A DNA stretch of 64,000 bases from SZUA-229 sp036567985 (lineage in GTDB: Bacteria > Pseudomonadota > Gammaproteobacteria > SZUA-229): assembly GCA_036567985.1 (NCBI GenBank), contig DATCTK010000049.1:82236-146235 (forward strand), given 5' to 3'. The notes below the pieces were generated by a model. The model had not been told where the DNA came from. It searched no databases and saw nothing but the letters and a program-made list of their open reading frames with translations. This document shows positions 10,001-18,355 of this stretch, piece by piece; within the stretch, counting starts at the first letter, position 1, and every line of letters begins with the position of its first letter. The translations under genes and the position numbers were made by a program.

Positions 10001-10537
10001 TTATATGGCGGCGTGCAGAAAGCGCTCATCCTCTGCCAGTGCATGCATGCTAAACACCGGCCAGTAGGTATTGTCTTTATTAAATGCCTGCTTGATATAA
10101 GGTTTCAGGTGATTACTTATTTCAGGCAGTTCGAAGGTTTGTTCATTTGGTGAGAAGTGCCGCATACCAAACACCTCTTCAACCAGCAGGCCGGTATGCA
10201 GACCGTTATGATCGACCACCATAACGCGTCCGGTATTACGTTTTTTCATTGATTCGCCGGTGAGAAATCCACGCAGATCCATCAGCGGCAACAGGCTGCC
10301 ACGCACATTGGCGATACCCACTACCCAGGGCTTAGCGCCGGGAACCCTGGTATAGCTGGGCACATCCAGGATTTCAGTGACCTCTCCCATTTTAGATAAC
10401 AGCTCGGTGCCGGCAACGGAAAAACCTGTCCCCAGCCATTCATCCGAGGCGCCTTCTACCGATGGCATATCCCTGGCATTTTCCAGGCACTTTTGCTCAA
10501 TTTCTTTTAAGCGCTGAAAGGTCTGATGTATGCCCAT
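10001..10537 (-). CDS. pilI: CheW-like adaptor PilI
   Basis: A 178-residue CheW-domain protein predicted to link PilJ to ChpA. The CheW signature GIANVRGSLLPLMDLRGFL lies at about residues 93-111, followed by VMVVDHNGLHTGLLVEEVFG. The N-terminal extension (MGIHQTFQRLKEIEQKCLEN) resembles that of PilI in other type IV pilus systems. It sits between pilH (11 bases upstream) and pilJ (66 bases downstream) on the same strand. The upstream position and N-terminal helix favour PilI over ChpC, which is the shorter CheW-like protein at the far end of the operon. Confidence 0.9.
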   Translation of the reverse strand: MGIHQTFQRLKEIEQKCLENARDMPSVEGASDEWLGTGFSVAGTELLSKMGEVTEILDVPSYTRVPGAKPWVVGIANVRGSLLPLMDLRGFLTGESMKKRNTGRVMVVDHNGLHTGLLVEEVFGMRHFSPNEQTFELPEISNHLKPYIKQAFNKDNTYWPVFSMHALAEDERFLHAAI

Positions 10538-10548
10538 TACAAACTGGC

Positions 10549-10917
10549 CTATTTGCCTTCCAGCGTTGATTTAACCCGTGCAATCAGATCGCTTTCCTTA
10601 ACCGGCTTAACAATATAATCCTTGGCACCCTGGCGGATACCCCACACCTTATCGGTTTCCTGATCTTTGGTGGTGACAATAATCACCGGGATATGCGAGG
10701 TCTCCTCAATAGTCGCCAGCTGGCGAGTTGCCTGGAAGCCATTAATACCTGGCATCACAATATCCATTAATATCAGGTCAGGTTGTACTTCTTTGGCTTT
10801 TTCTATTCCCGCTTCACCACTTTCAGCCACATGCACCTGGTGGCCGTTTTTTTCCAGCATGGTTTTAAACACATGCACTTCTGTAGGCGAATCATCAACT
10901 ATCAGAATATTTGCCAT
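10549..10917 (-). CDS. pilH: Response regulator PilH (single receiver domain)
   Basis: Stand-alone CheY-like receiver of 122 residues with no output domain. The acidic pocket is ILIVDDSP near residues 4-11, the phospho-acceptor Asp is in DLILMDIVMPGINGF (about residue 52), the conserved Thr/Ser is in PVIIVTTK, and the Lys is in DYIVKPV. In characterised twitching systems PilH acts on retraction or as a phosphate sink opposite PilG. It is second in the operon between pilG and pilI. All catalytic residues are intact. Confidence 0.92.
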   Translation of the reverse strand: MANILIVDDSPTEVHVFKTMLEKNGHQVHVAESGEAGIEKAKEVQPDLILMDIVMPGINGFQATRQLATIEETSHIPVIIVTTKDQETDKVWGIRQGAKDYIVKPVKESDLIARVKSTLEGK

Positions 10918-10958
10918 TTACTTGCTCCAACCGTCTGCGTGCTAACAGCCGCAACGGC

Positions 10959-11372
10959 TTATTCACTAGGGGTATGCTCTTTTACAGATGTATGTTGTTT
11001 AATTGCACCAAGCAGATCATCTTTGGTAAATGGCTTGGTTAAATATTGTTCAGAACCCACAATGCGACCACGCGCGCGGTCGAAGATACTGTCCTTACTG
11101 GACAACATAATCACCGGCGTGGATTTAAACATGCGATTGTGTTTTATCAAGGCGCAGGTCTGATAACCGTCAAGTCGCGGCATCATAATGTCAACAAAGA
11201 TAATATCTGGCTTGTGCTCGGCAATCTTCGAGAGGGCTTCAAAACCATCTACCGCAGTTACCACATCACAGCCTTCTTTTTTTAGTAAGTTCTCAGCAGT
11301 GCGACGAATTGTCTTACTATCGTCAATCACCATCACCTTCAGGTTACTAATACCTGCGGAATCTTCTGCCAT
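10959..11372 (-). CDS. pilG: Response regulator PilG (single receiver domain)
   Basis: CheY-like receiver, first gene of the chemosensory operon. In known systems phosphorylated PilG promotes pilus extension and, in Pseudomonas, cAMP signalling. Key segments are LKVMVIDDSKTIRRTAENLL, phospho-Asp in DIIFVDIMMPRLDGYQ, Ser in VIMLSSKD and Lys in YLTKPFTK. The ATG at 11372 (MAEDSAGISNLK) is preferred because it matches the usual PilG N-terminus; an in-frame ATG at 11387 would add five residues. Length is then 137 residues. Confidence 0.9.
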   Translation of the reverse strand: MAEDSAGISNLKVMVIDDSKTIRRTAENLLKKEGCDVVTAVDGFEALSKIAEHKPDIIFVDIMMPRLDGYQTCALIKHNRMFKSTPVIMLSSKDSIFDRARGRIVGSEQYLTKPFTKDDLLGAIKQHTSVKEHTPSE

Positions 11373-11606
11373 AGCCGTCCCGTTCATCCCCAAAAAGGTC
11401 TATCTTAGTGCTCTCAATGTAAACTGGAAGATAGCTCATGTTTTTTACATACGCAAATAAAAACCCTCTAAATAAACCAGTTACACCAAAAATATTAAGT
11501 AGCATCTTAAGGTTCCATGACTAAGATTATGATTAATAAGATATTATTAAGCAATTAATGTACTATAAATGCAATAAACACCCTAAACCACAGAGACAAC
11601 ACGCCC
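11373..11606. promoter_or_regulatory. Divergent intergenic region pilG / gshB
   Basis: AT-rich spacer between divergent pilG (-) and gshB (+). On the plus strand a TATAAA at 11564-11569 is a candidate -10 for gshB, about 35 bases before its ATG, but no convincing -35 is seen 16-18 bases upstream. The only translation signal before gshB is a weak AGAGA. No clear promoter for the minus-strand pil-chp operon could be picked out, although it must start here. Confidence 0.35.
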
Positions 11607-12554
11607 ATGACACTGAAAATCGGCATTCTGATGGACCCCATCTCGCAGATTAAGCCCTACAAGGACAGCACCCTGGCGATGATGCTCGCCGCACAGAAAA
11701 AAGGCTGGACACTTTATTATATGCAACAGCAGGATCTGTCCCTGCAGGACCAGCAACTGCGCATCAATGCACAGGCGGTGACGGTATTCGATGATAACCA
11801 GCACTGGTATGAACTGGGTGAACAGCACATTCTTGGGGCCAGCGATCTGGATGTGATGCTGATGCGCAAGGACCCACCATTCGATATGGAATATATCTAC
11901 ACCACCTACCTGCTGGAAATGCTGGAAGCCCAGGGCTGCCTGGTGGTGAACAGGCCCGCCAGCCTGCGGGATGCCAATGAAAAGCTGTTTACCGCGCGCT
12001 TTCCCCAGTGCTGCACCCATATGCTGGTGAGCCGCCAGGCCAGCCAGTTACGCGCCTTTATCCACGAGCACCAGGATGTGATTCTAAAACCGCTGGATGG
12101 CATGGGTGGGCAGTCAATTTTTCGTGTATCACCCACTGACGCCAACCTGTCGGTGATTCTGGAAACCATGCTGGAAGGTGATAGACACACCATTATGGCG
12201 CAGAAATTTATCCCCGAAATCAAACAGGGGGACAAGCGCATCCTCATGGTCAATGGAGAAGCCATTCCCTACACCCTGGCGCGTATTCCCGCAGAAGGCG
12301 AGACCCGCGGTAATCTGGCCGCGGGTGGCAGCGGTGTGGCCATGCCAATCAGCGAACGGGAGCAGTGGATTGCCGACCAGGTAGGACCAACACTGAAGCA
12401 GATGGGGATTCTATTTGCCGGGCTTGATGTAATTGGCGACTACCTAACAGAAATTAACGTCACCAGCCCTACCTGCATCCGTGAAATTGATGCACAATTT
12501 AACCTCGATATTGCCAGCCAGCTGATGAATACGATTGAAGCCATCAAATGCTAA
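11607..12554 (+). CDS. gshB: Glutathione synthetase
   Basis: ATP-dependent ligation of glycine to gamma-glutamylcysteine, second step of glutathione synthesis. The 315-residue length is normal. The N-terminus KIGILMDPISQIKPYKDSTL is diagnostic. The ATP-grasp part shows LKPLDGMGGQSIFRV (about 159-173), GDKRILMVNGE and INVTSPTCIREID near the C-terminus. The first-step enzyme gshA is also in this window (44464-46044, opposite strand), so the pathway is complete but split. The next gene, apbE, overlaps its end by 7 bases. Confidence 0.96.
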   Translation: MTLKIGILMDPISQIKPYKDSTLAMMLAAQKKGWTLYYMQQQDLSLQDQQLRINAQAVTVFDDNQHWYELGEQHILGASDLDVMLMRKDPPFDMEYIYTTYLLEMLEAQGCLVVNRPASLRDANEKLFTARFPQCCTHMLVSRQASQLRAFIHEHQDVILKPLDGMGGQSIFRVSPTDANLSVILETMLEGDRHTIMAQKFIPEIKQGDKRILMVNGEAIPYTLARIPAEGETRGNLAAGGSGVAMPISEREQWIADQVGPTLKQMGILFAGLDVIGDYLTEINVTSPTCIREIDAQFNLDIASQLMNTIEAIKC

Positions 12555-13594
12555 GCCCATTTAAAATATTTCCCTTCGGCGCACTTCTGCTCGGCCTGCT
12601 GACGGCCTGCAGCCAGCCCGCGCAGGAACACCAGCACAGCAGCCTGCACTTTGGCACCCTGATCGACATCACCCTGTATGATGTGGAACAGAAAACCGCC
12701 GACACCGCCTTCGCCCAGCTGGATCAAAATTTCAGCTACTGGCATAGCGCCTGGTCACCCTGGCAACCGGGCTCACTGCGCCGCGCCAACAGCCTGATCA
12801 AAACCGGCCACGCCTTCTCGGTGGGCCCTTCGATTATGCCATTGATCGAACGCTCGACTGAACTGGCGGAACAGACCGACAACCTGTTCAACCCGGCCAT
12901 CGGCGAGCTGATCAACCTGTGGCAGTTCCACAAGCACGACGAGCCGGATATTGCACCACCTGCAGCTGCAGACATCGAAGCGCTGGTCGCACAGCAACCG
13001 TTAATGTCGGATTTACAAATCGACGGCATTAAAATGCTCAGCCATAACCCGACGGTCTCCCTCAACTTTGGTGCCTTTGCCAAGGGTTATGCGATTGACC
13101 TGCAAATCCAGCTGCTGAAAGACATGGGCATAGACAATGCCATTATCAACACCGGCGGCGACCTGAAGGCGATCGGTCAGCACGGCGATCGACCCTGGCG
13201 TGTTGCGATTCGCCACCCGCGCCTCGACGACTGGCTCGCCTATATTGACACCCGGGGCGAAGAAAGCATTTTCACCTCCGGCGATTATGAGCGCGGCTAT
13301 ACCCACAACAATCAGTACTATCACCATATTCTGGACCCGCGCACCGGCTACCCGGCCATGCAAACACAGTCGGTAACCGTATTGCACCATGATTCCGGGC
13401 TGGCAGATGCCGCCGCCACCGCCCTGTTTGTCGCAGGGCCAGAGGACTGGCTCAGAATTGCCCGCAAACTGGGCATTAAAAACGCCATGCTGGTAGACCA
13501 GCAGGGGGTTGTTCATATCACCCCGGCAATGCAGCAACGGGTGGTATTCAATCCACAAATTGAAACTACAATCGCGGTCACCGCCGCACTATAA
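12548..13594 (+). CDS. apbE: FAD:protein FMN transferase (ApbE), lipoprotein
   Basis: Transfers FMN from FAD to a threonine of target flavoproteins such as Nqr/Rnf subunits, on the periplasmic side. A lipoprotein signal ends in LLTAC (Cys about residue 21). The ApbE core shows LNFGAFAKGYAIDL, NAIINTGGDLKAIG, and ILDPRTGYPA followed by DAAATALFVAGPE. Length is 348 residues. It overlaps gshB by 7 bases and precedes a tonB-like gene. The cognate flavoprotein is not in the window, and apbE is not part of the usual gshB-tonB-yqgE neighbourhood known from Pseudomonas. Confidence 0.92.
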   Translation: MLSPFKIFPFGALLLGLLTACSQPAQEHQHSSLHFGTLIDITLYDVEQKTADTAFAQLDQNFSYWHSAWSPWQPGSLRRANSLIKTGHAFSVGPSIMPLIERSTELAEQTDNLFNPAIGELINLWQFHKHDEPDIAPPAAADIEALVAQQPLMSDLQIDGIKMLSHNPTVSLNFGAFAKGYAIDLQIQLLKDMGIDNAIINTGGDLKAIGQHGDRPWRVAIRHPRLDDWLAYIDTRGEESIFTSGDYERGYTHNNQYYHHILDPRTGYPAMQTQSVTVLHHDSGLADAAATALFVAGPEDWLRIARKLGIKNAMLVDQQGVVHITPAMQQRVVFNPQIETTIAVTAAL

Positions 13595-13601
13595 TGTCGC
13601 T

Positions 13602-14480
13602 ATGGCCCAACCCCTAACCGCAGCCCCCAATGTCACCGCCAGCGACCGACTGGGCATGACCATTTTTTTTGCGCTGCTGTTCCACGGCATTATTATCCTG
13701 GGAATAACCTTTGTCTCATCCCCCTCGGCGGAGCAGAAAATCCCGCCATCACTGGATGTGATTCTGGTGAATAGCTCTAATGACCAGAAACCGGATGAAG
13801 CTGATTACCTGGCACAGGTATCGCAGGATGGTGGCGGCAATAGCGAACAGAAACTGCGCCGCACCGATGTGTTCTCTGCGCCAACCCTGTCAGAGCAGGC
13901 AGGCATTGCCCAGCAGCAACCCAGCACTGCCCAACCGCAGCAACCGAAAAATGCGCAGCAGGCATTTGTCACCGCAGACCACGCCGAGCAGCAGATTAAA
14001 ACCGATAAACGTGTCAGCCGCGAAGAGCTGGAAAAAGACACCAGCAAACCACAGCAGCAGAACGAGCTCAGTGCACGCATCGCCCAGGAACTGAGCATGA
14101 CGCTACAGGAGCACGCACAGAAACCCAGGGAAAAATACCTGACTTCACGCACCAAAGAGTATGTGGCCGCCGGCTATATGCGTAACTGGATCGACAAGGT
14201 TGAACGACTGGGCAATGCAGATTACCCTGATGCAGCAATCCGTAATAAACTCAGCGGCACACTGATACTCGATGTGGTGATTCGCGCCGATGGCAGCCTG
14301 CAGGAAATCAATCTGCGCCGATCTTCCGGCCACCAGATACTGGACGATGCCGCAAAACGCATTGTGCGCATGGCTTCACCCTTTGAAGCCTTTCCGCCAG
14401 GCTTACAGAAACAGGCCGATGTTATACACATCACGCGCAGCTGGGAATTCAAAAGCAGCAACCGGCTAACCAGTTACTAA
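13602..14480 (+). CDS. tonB: TonB-family energy transducer
   Basis: A 292-residue protein with one N-terminal TM helix (about 18-38, MTIFFALLFHGIIILGITFV), a low-complexity Gln/Pro-rich periplasmic linker, and a C-terminal TonB fold (about 200-290) with IDKVERLGNADYP, GTLILDVVIRADGSL and SSGHQILDDAAKRIVRMASP. It should span the periplasm, though no exbBD lies nearby. The ATG at 13602 places the TM helix normally; an upstream in-frame start would add about 31 residues of sequence overlapping apbE. In Pseudomonas the tonB3 gene at this position affects twitching, so a pilus-related role is possible but inferred. Confidence 0.85.
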   Translation: MAQPLTAAPNVTASDRLGMTIFFALLFHGIIILGITFVSSPSAEQKIPPSLDVILVNSSNDQKPDEADYLAQVSQDGGGNSEQKLRRTDVFSAPTLSEQAGIAQQQPSTAQPQQPKNAQQAFVTADHAEQQIKTDKRVSREELEKDTSKPQQQNELSARIAQELSMTLQEHAQKPREKYLTSRTKEYVAAGYMRNWIDKVERLGNADYPDAAIRNKLSGTLILDVVIRADGSLQEINLRRSSGHQILDDAAKRIVRMASPFEAFPPGLQKQADVIHITRSWEFKSSNRLTSY

Positions 14481-14492
14481 ACCGGCACACAG

Positions 14493-15068
14493 ATGGCAAC
14501 CGATATGGCAAAAGAAACGAACCTGACCAATCATTTTTTAATTGCCATGCCCAACCTGGTCGATGGCCATTTTTCCAGATCGGTCACCTATATTTGCGAG
14601 CATGATGAAAATGGCGCACTGGGACTGATTATTAACCGACCTTCGGAAATCGGTCTGGGGGAAATTTTTGCCCAGCTGCAGATACGCGCCACCGCCAGCG
14701 AAATTCTCGACAAGACAGTGCTCAATGGCGGCCCGGTGCTCACCGACCGGGGCTTTATTCTGCACACACCACATGGCGACTGGGACTCCAGCCTGAAGGT
14801 GACTGATCACATTGCCGTCACCACTTCACAGGATATTATGCAGGCCATCGCCAATAACCAGGGGCCGGAAAAATGCCTGATTACCCTGGGCTATGCCGGC
14901 TGGGGGCCGGGCCAGCTGGAATATGAAATCGCGCAGAATAGCTGGCTCAGCTGCCCTGCCACCGAGGACATTCTGTTTGACCTGCCCTATGACAAACGCT
15001 GGCAGGCAGCAGCCCTGTTGCTCGGCATCGACCTGCAACTGCTCAGCAATGATGCGGGCCATGCATGA
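14493..15068 (+). CDS. yqgE: YqgE/AlgH family protein
   Basis: UPF0301 (DUF179) protein of 191 residues with unknown biochemical role; in Pseudomonas the homologue is called AlgH. Family motifs are NHFLIAMPNLVDGHFSRSV, YICEHDENGALGLIINRP, NGGPVLTDRGFILH and LGYAGWGPGQLEYEI. Its stop overlaps the ruvX start by 4 bases, as is common for the conserved yqgE-ruvX pair. A start at 14505 (MAKETN) is also possible. Confidence 0.92.
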   Translation: MATDMAKETNLTNHFLIAMPNLVDGHFSRSVTYICEHDENGALGLIINRPSEIGLGEIFAQLQIRATASEILDKTVLNGGPVLTDRGFILHTPHGDWDSSLKVTDHIAVTTSQDIMQAIANNQGPEKCLITLGYAGWGPGQLEYEIAQNSWLSCPATEDILFDLPYDKRWQAAALLLGIDLQLLSNDAGHA

Positions 15069-15478
15069 GCATACGCCAGGTACTGGGTTTTGATTTTGGC
15101 GAACAGCGCATTGGCGTAGCCAGTGGACAGACCATCACCGGCAGTGCCAGCCCGCTGACCACATTACATGCAGTAAATAACAAACCCGACTGGGCAGCGA
15201 TTGAAAAACTGATTAAGGAATGGAAACCCGACGCACTGATTGTCGGCCTGCCATTTTACCTGGATGGCAGCCGCAGCGAGATGACCGAGCGCGCGGAAAA
15301 ATTTTCCCGCCAGCTGGAAGGACGTTTTCACCTGCCGGTGTACACTCACAACGAAGCCCTGAGTTCATTTGAAGCCGAGACTTTTTTACAGACTAAAAAA
15401 AAGCAGCACAATAAACAGGACATTGATAAAATAGCCGCCGCACTCATTGTACAAAGCTGGCTGGAGCAACACACATGA
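15065..15478 (+). CDS. ruvX: Putative pre-16S rRNA nuclease / Holliday junction resolvase-like YqgF
   Basis: RNase H-fold nuclease implicated in 16S rRNA 5'-end maturation and annotated as a Holliday junction resolvase homologue. Length is 137 residues. The catalytic carboxylates are in LGFDFGEQRIGVASG near the N-terminus, ALIVGLPFYLDGSRSEMTER, and the C-terminal DIDKIAAALIVQSWL. It is tightly packed with a 4-base overlap with yqgE before it and another with pyrR after it, so translation is coupled. Confidence 0.93.
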   Translation: MSIRQVLGFDFGEQRIGVASGQTITGSASPLTTLHAVNNKPDWAAIEKLIKEWKPDALIVGLPFYLDGSRSEMTERAEKFSRQLEGRFHLPVYTHNEALSSFEAETFLQTKKKQHNKQDIDKIAAALIVQSWLEQHT

Positions 15479-15984
15479 CCCATGCTGCCGATCCGGAGCA
15501 ACTTCTGGAAAAACTGGCCACCGATCTTGAAAACCTTCTGGAACAACGGGCCATCACAAACCCGATGGTCATCGGCATACAAACCGGCGGCGTATGGCTG
15601 GCAGAAAAACTGCAACAGCGACTTAAATTGCAGGAAGAACTGGCCACCCTCGACATCAGTTTTTACCGCGATGACTTCTCCCGCATCGGCATGAACCCGC
15701 AGGTCAAACCGTCGCATATTCCCCATACCATCGAAGACCGGCACATTGTACTGGTGGACGATGTATTGCAAAGCGGGCGCACCATTCGCGCAGCAATGAA
15801 TGAAATTTTTGATTACGGCCGTCCCGCCTCCATCACCCTCGCCTGCCTGATTGTGCGCAGCGGACGCGAACTGCCAATACAGGCGGATGTAGTGGGCCAG
15901 CAACTGGAGCTGGCGGAAAACGAACAGATCAAACTCACCGGCCCATCACCACTGGCCTGGGTAGTAAAAACCGTTGACGAATAA
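15475..15984 (+). CDS. pyrR: PyrR bifunctional protein (pyrimidine regulator / uracil phosphoribosyltransferase)
   Basis: Type I phosphoribosyltransferase fold, 169 residues, with the PRPP loop HIVLVDDVLQSGRTIRAAMN (about 86-105). In Gram-positives PyrR binds pyr mRNA; in Pseudomonas it also affects pyr expression. It lies directly before pyrB (27-base gap) and overlaps ruvX, as in Pseudomonas. No obvious attenuator hairpin was seen in the short pyrR-pyrB gap, so any regulation by RNA binding would act elsewhere. Confidence 0.9.
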   Translation: MTHAADPEQLLEKLATDLENLLEQRAITNPMVIGIQTGGVWLAEKLQQRLKLQEELATLDISFYRDDFSRIGMNPQVKPSHIPHTIEDRHIVLVDDVLQSGRTIRAAMNEIFDYGRPASITLACLIVRSGRELPIQADVVGQQLELAENEQIKLTGPSPLAWVVKTVDE

Positions 15985-16011
15985 ACCGCTGAAACGACCA
16001 GAGACAAGACT

Positions 16012-17049
16012 ATGGTAAACAAAGCCACACGCCCCACTGACCAGATCATAGGCCAGGACCTGTGGAATATTCAGCTCGATGAACAGGGCCAGCTGAAACA
16101 TTTTCTTACCATTGAAGGTCTGGGCTCGAATATTCTCACGCAGATACTCGACACCGCAGAGAGTTTTGCCGGGGTTAATGAATCGATTAAAAAAGTCCCT
16201 CTGCTGCGCGGCAAAACCATCGTTAATCTATTTTTTGAAGCCAGCACCCGTACCCGCACCACCTTCGAACTGGCCGCCAAGCGTCTCTCCGCCGACGTAC
16301 TGAATATGAATATCAGCCTGTCCGCCACCAGCAAGGGCGAATCACTGCTCGATACCCTGCGCAATTTGCAGGCGATGCAGGCGGATATGTTTGTGGTGCG
16401 CCATGCGGATTCCGGCACCGCACATTTTATTGCCAATCACGTGGCGCCCCATGTGCATGTACTGAACGCCGGTGATGGTCGCCATGCACATCCGACCCAG
16501 GCGATGCTCGACATGTTCACCATCCGACGCAACAAGGGCGCCGACTTTGGCAAACTGCGTGTGGCGATTGTGGGAGACATTATGCACTCGCGGGTCGCGC
16601 GCTCGCAGATTCATGCGCTCAACACCCTGAACACCGGCGATGTGCGGGTGGTAGGGCCGAAAACCCTGATCCCTAAGGACATCGAAGCCATGGGGGTCAG
16701 CGTGTATCACGACCTGCAGCAGGGCATAGCCGATGCCGATGTGGTGATTATGCTGCGCCTGCAGAAAGAACGCATGCAGGGTGCACTGCTGCCCAGCGAA
16801 CAGGAATATTTTGAACTCTACGGCCTCACCGATGACAGCCTGAAGGCGGCAAAAGATGATGCCATCGTGATGCACCCTGGCCCCATCAATCGCGGTGTTG
16901 AAATCGCCTCCAGTGTGGCGGATGGTCCGCGCTCGGTCATTCTGGACCAGGTCACCTATGGCATCGCGGTGCGCATGGCGGTAATGGCGATGACCCTGGG
17001 CGGACACACCGCCACCAATAAATCAGCGCAGGAGACGGCTTCTCGATAA
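16012..17049 (+). CDS. pyrB: Aspartate carbamoyltransferase catalytic subunit
   Basis: Catalyses carbamoyl phosphate + aspartate to carbamoyl-aspartate, the first committed step of pyrimidine synthesis. At 345 residues it is longer than the E. coli subunit and carries an N-terminal extension, as in the class A dodecameric enzymes of Pseudomonas. The carbamoyl-phosphate loop is FFEASTRTRTTFELAAKRL (about 64-82), followed by VRHADSGTAHFIAN, DGRHAHPTQAMLD and HPGPINRGVEI. No pyrI regulatory subunit is present. It is followed after 16 bases by a dihydroorotase homologue without the metal HxH motif, the known partner in class A complexes. Confidence 0.96.
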   Translation: MVNKATRPTDQIIGQDLWNIQLDEQGQLKHFLTIEGLGSNILTQILDTAESFAGVNESIKKVPLLRGKTIVNLFFEASTRTRTTFELAAKRLSADVLNMNISLSATSKGESLLDTLRNLQAMQADMFVVRHADSGTAHFIANHVAPHVHVLNAGDGRHAHPTQAMLDMFTIRRNKGADFGKLRVAIVGDIMHSRVARSQIHALNTLNTGDVRVVGPKTLIPKDIEAMGVSVYHDLQQGIADADVVIMLRLQKERMQGALLPSEQEYFELYGLTDDSLKAAKDDAIVMHPGPINRGVEIASSVADGPRSVILDQVTYGIAVRMAVMAMTLGGHTATNKSAQETASR

Positions 17050-17065
17050 GTCACACAGATTACCC

Positions 17066-18346
17066 ATGAATACCATCCTGATAAAAAACGCACGTGTCAT
17101 CGACCCGAAAAACCAGCTGGACCAGGTCACCGATGTCTATATCAAGCAGCAACGTATTGTGGCGATGGGCACAGCGCCCGAGGCCTTTGTCGCCAAACAG
17201 ACCATCGACGCCAGTGGCCTGTGGATGATTCCAGGGCTGGTGGATTTAAGCGCGCGCCTGCGCGAGCCGGGGCTTGAATACAAGGCCAGTATTGATTCGG
17301 AAACCCGCGCCGCGACCAGTGCTGGCATCACCACCCTGTGTGTGCCCGCAGACACCGACCCGGTGATTGATGAACCGGCGGTGGTTGAGTTGATTCACCA
17401 CAAGGCCAAACGGGCGAAGCAGTGCCTGGTGTACACCCTGGGCGCACTCACCGCCGGCCTGAAAGGTGAGCACCTGAGTGAAATGGCCACCCTGCAGCAG
17501 GCAGGCTGCCTGGGGGTGACCAATGGCAAGTACCCGGTGAAAAGCACGCTGATTATGCGCCGTGCGCTTGAGTATGCCTCCACCCATAATATAACGGTAT
17601 TTATCGAACCCCATGACCCGGATCTGAGTGCCGACGGTTGTGCCCATGAAGGCCCTATCGCCACCCGCCTGGGCCTGGTACCCATTCCCTATGCCGCGGA
17701 AACCGCCAGCATTGCACAGATACTGGAGCTGATGACCGGCACCGATATTCGCGTACATTTTGGCCGCATTTCCTGCGCACGCAGTATTGAGCTGATTAAC
17801 AAGGCCAGGGAACGTGGGCTGAAAGTCAGTGCCGATGTGGCAGCCCATCAGCTGCACCTCACAGAAATGGATATCAGCAGCTTCAATAGCCAGTGCCATG
17901 TGCTGCCGCCACTGCGCAGCCAGCGCGATATGCAGGCACTGCAACAGGGCCTTGCCGACGGGATTATCAGCTGCATCTGCTCCGACCATCAGCCACACCA
18001 GCCCGATGCCAAACAGGCCCCCTTCCCCGCCACCGAACCGGGCATTTCTGCACTGGAAACCCTGTTACCACTGACCCTGAAACTGGTTGAGAACAAGCAA
18101 CTGTCGTTACACAGCGCGATTGCCAGCCTGACCTGTAACCCCGCCAGCCTGCTGGGACTGGACAGCGGTCACCTCGGTGTCGGTAGCGAAGCCAGTCTGT
18201 GTTTACTCGATCCGGATGAGGAATGGACGCTCAACGCCGAAGACATGCTGAGCAGCGGCAAAAATACCCCTTTTGCCGGCTGGCACTTCAAGGGCAAGGT
18301 GGTGCAGACTTTCGTTCAGGGGCGCAGTGTTTATAACGCCAGCTGA
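17066..18346 (+). CDS. pyrX: Dihydroorotase-like protein lacking the catalytic HxH motif (PyrC' / PyrX)
   Basis: Amidohydrolase of 426 residues with the overall PyrC fold (IDASGLWMIPGLVDL, ICSDHQPHQPDAK, LTCNPASLLGL). Active dihydroorotases have HxHLRxPG; here the segment reads LSARLREPG, so both metal-binding histidines are missing. In Pseudomonas the pseudo-dihydroorotase PyrC' has the same defect and serves as a structural partner of aspartate carbamoyltransferase. The position directly after pyrB fits that role. A functional dihydroorotase should then be encoded elsewhere in the genome. Misannotation as an active enzyme is likely in automatic pipelines. Confidence 0.88.
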   Translation: MNTILIKNARVIDPKNQLDQVTDVYIKQQRIVAMGTAPEAFVAKQTIDASGLWMIPGLVDLSARLREPGLEYKASIDSETRAATSAGITTLCVPADTDPVIDEPAVVELIHHKAKRAKQCLVYTLGALTAGLKGEHLSEMATLQQAGCLGVTNGKYPVKSTLIMRRALEYASTHNITVFIEPHDPDLSADGCAHEGPIATRLGLVPIPYAAETASIAQILELMTGTDIRVHFGRISCARSIELINKARERGLKVSADVAAHQLHLTEMDISSFNSQCHVLPPLRSQRDMQALQQGLADGIISCICSDHQPHQPDAKQAPFPATEPGISALETLLPLTLKLVENKQLSLHSAIASLTCNPASLLGLDSGHLGVGSEASLCLLDPDEEWTLNAEDMLSSGKNTPFAGWHFKGKVVQTFVQGRSVYNAS

Positions 18347-18355
18347 GCAGGTGAA

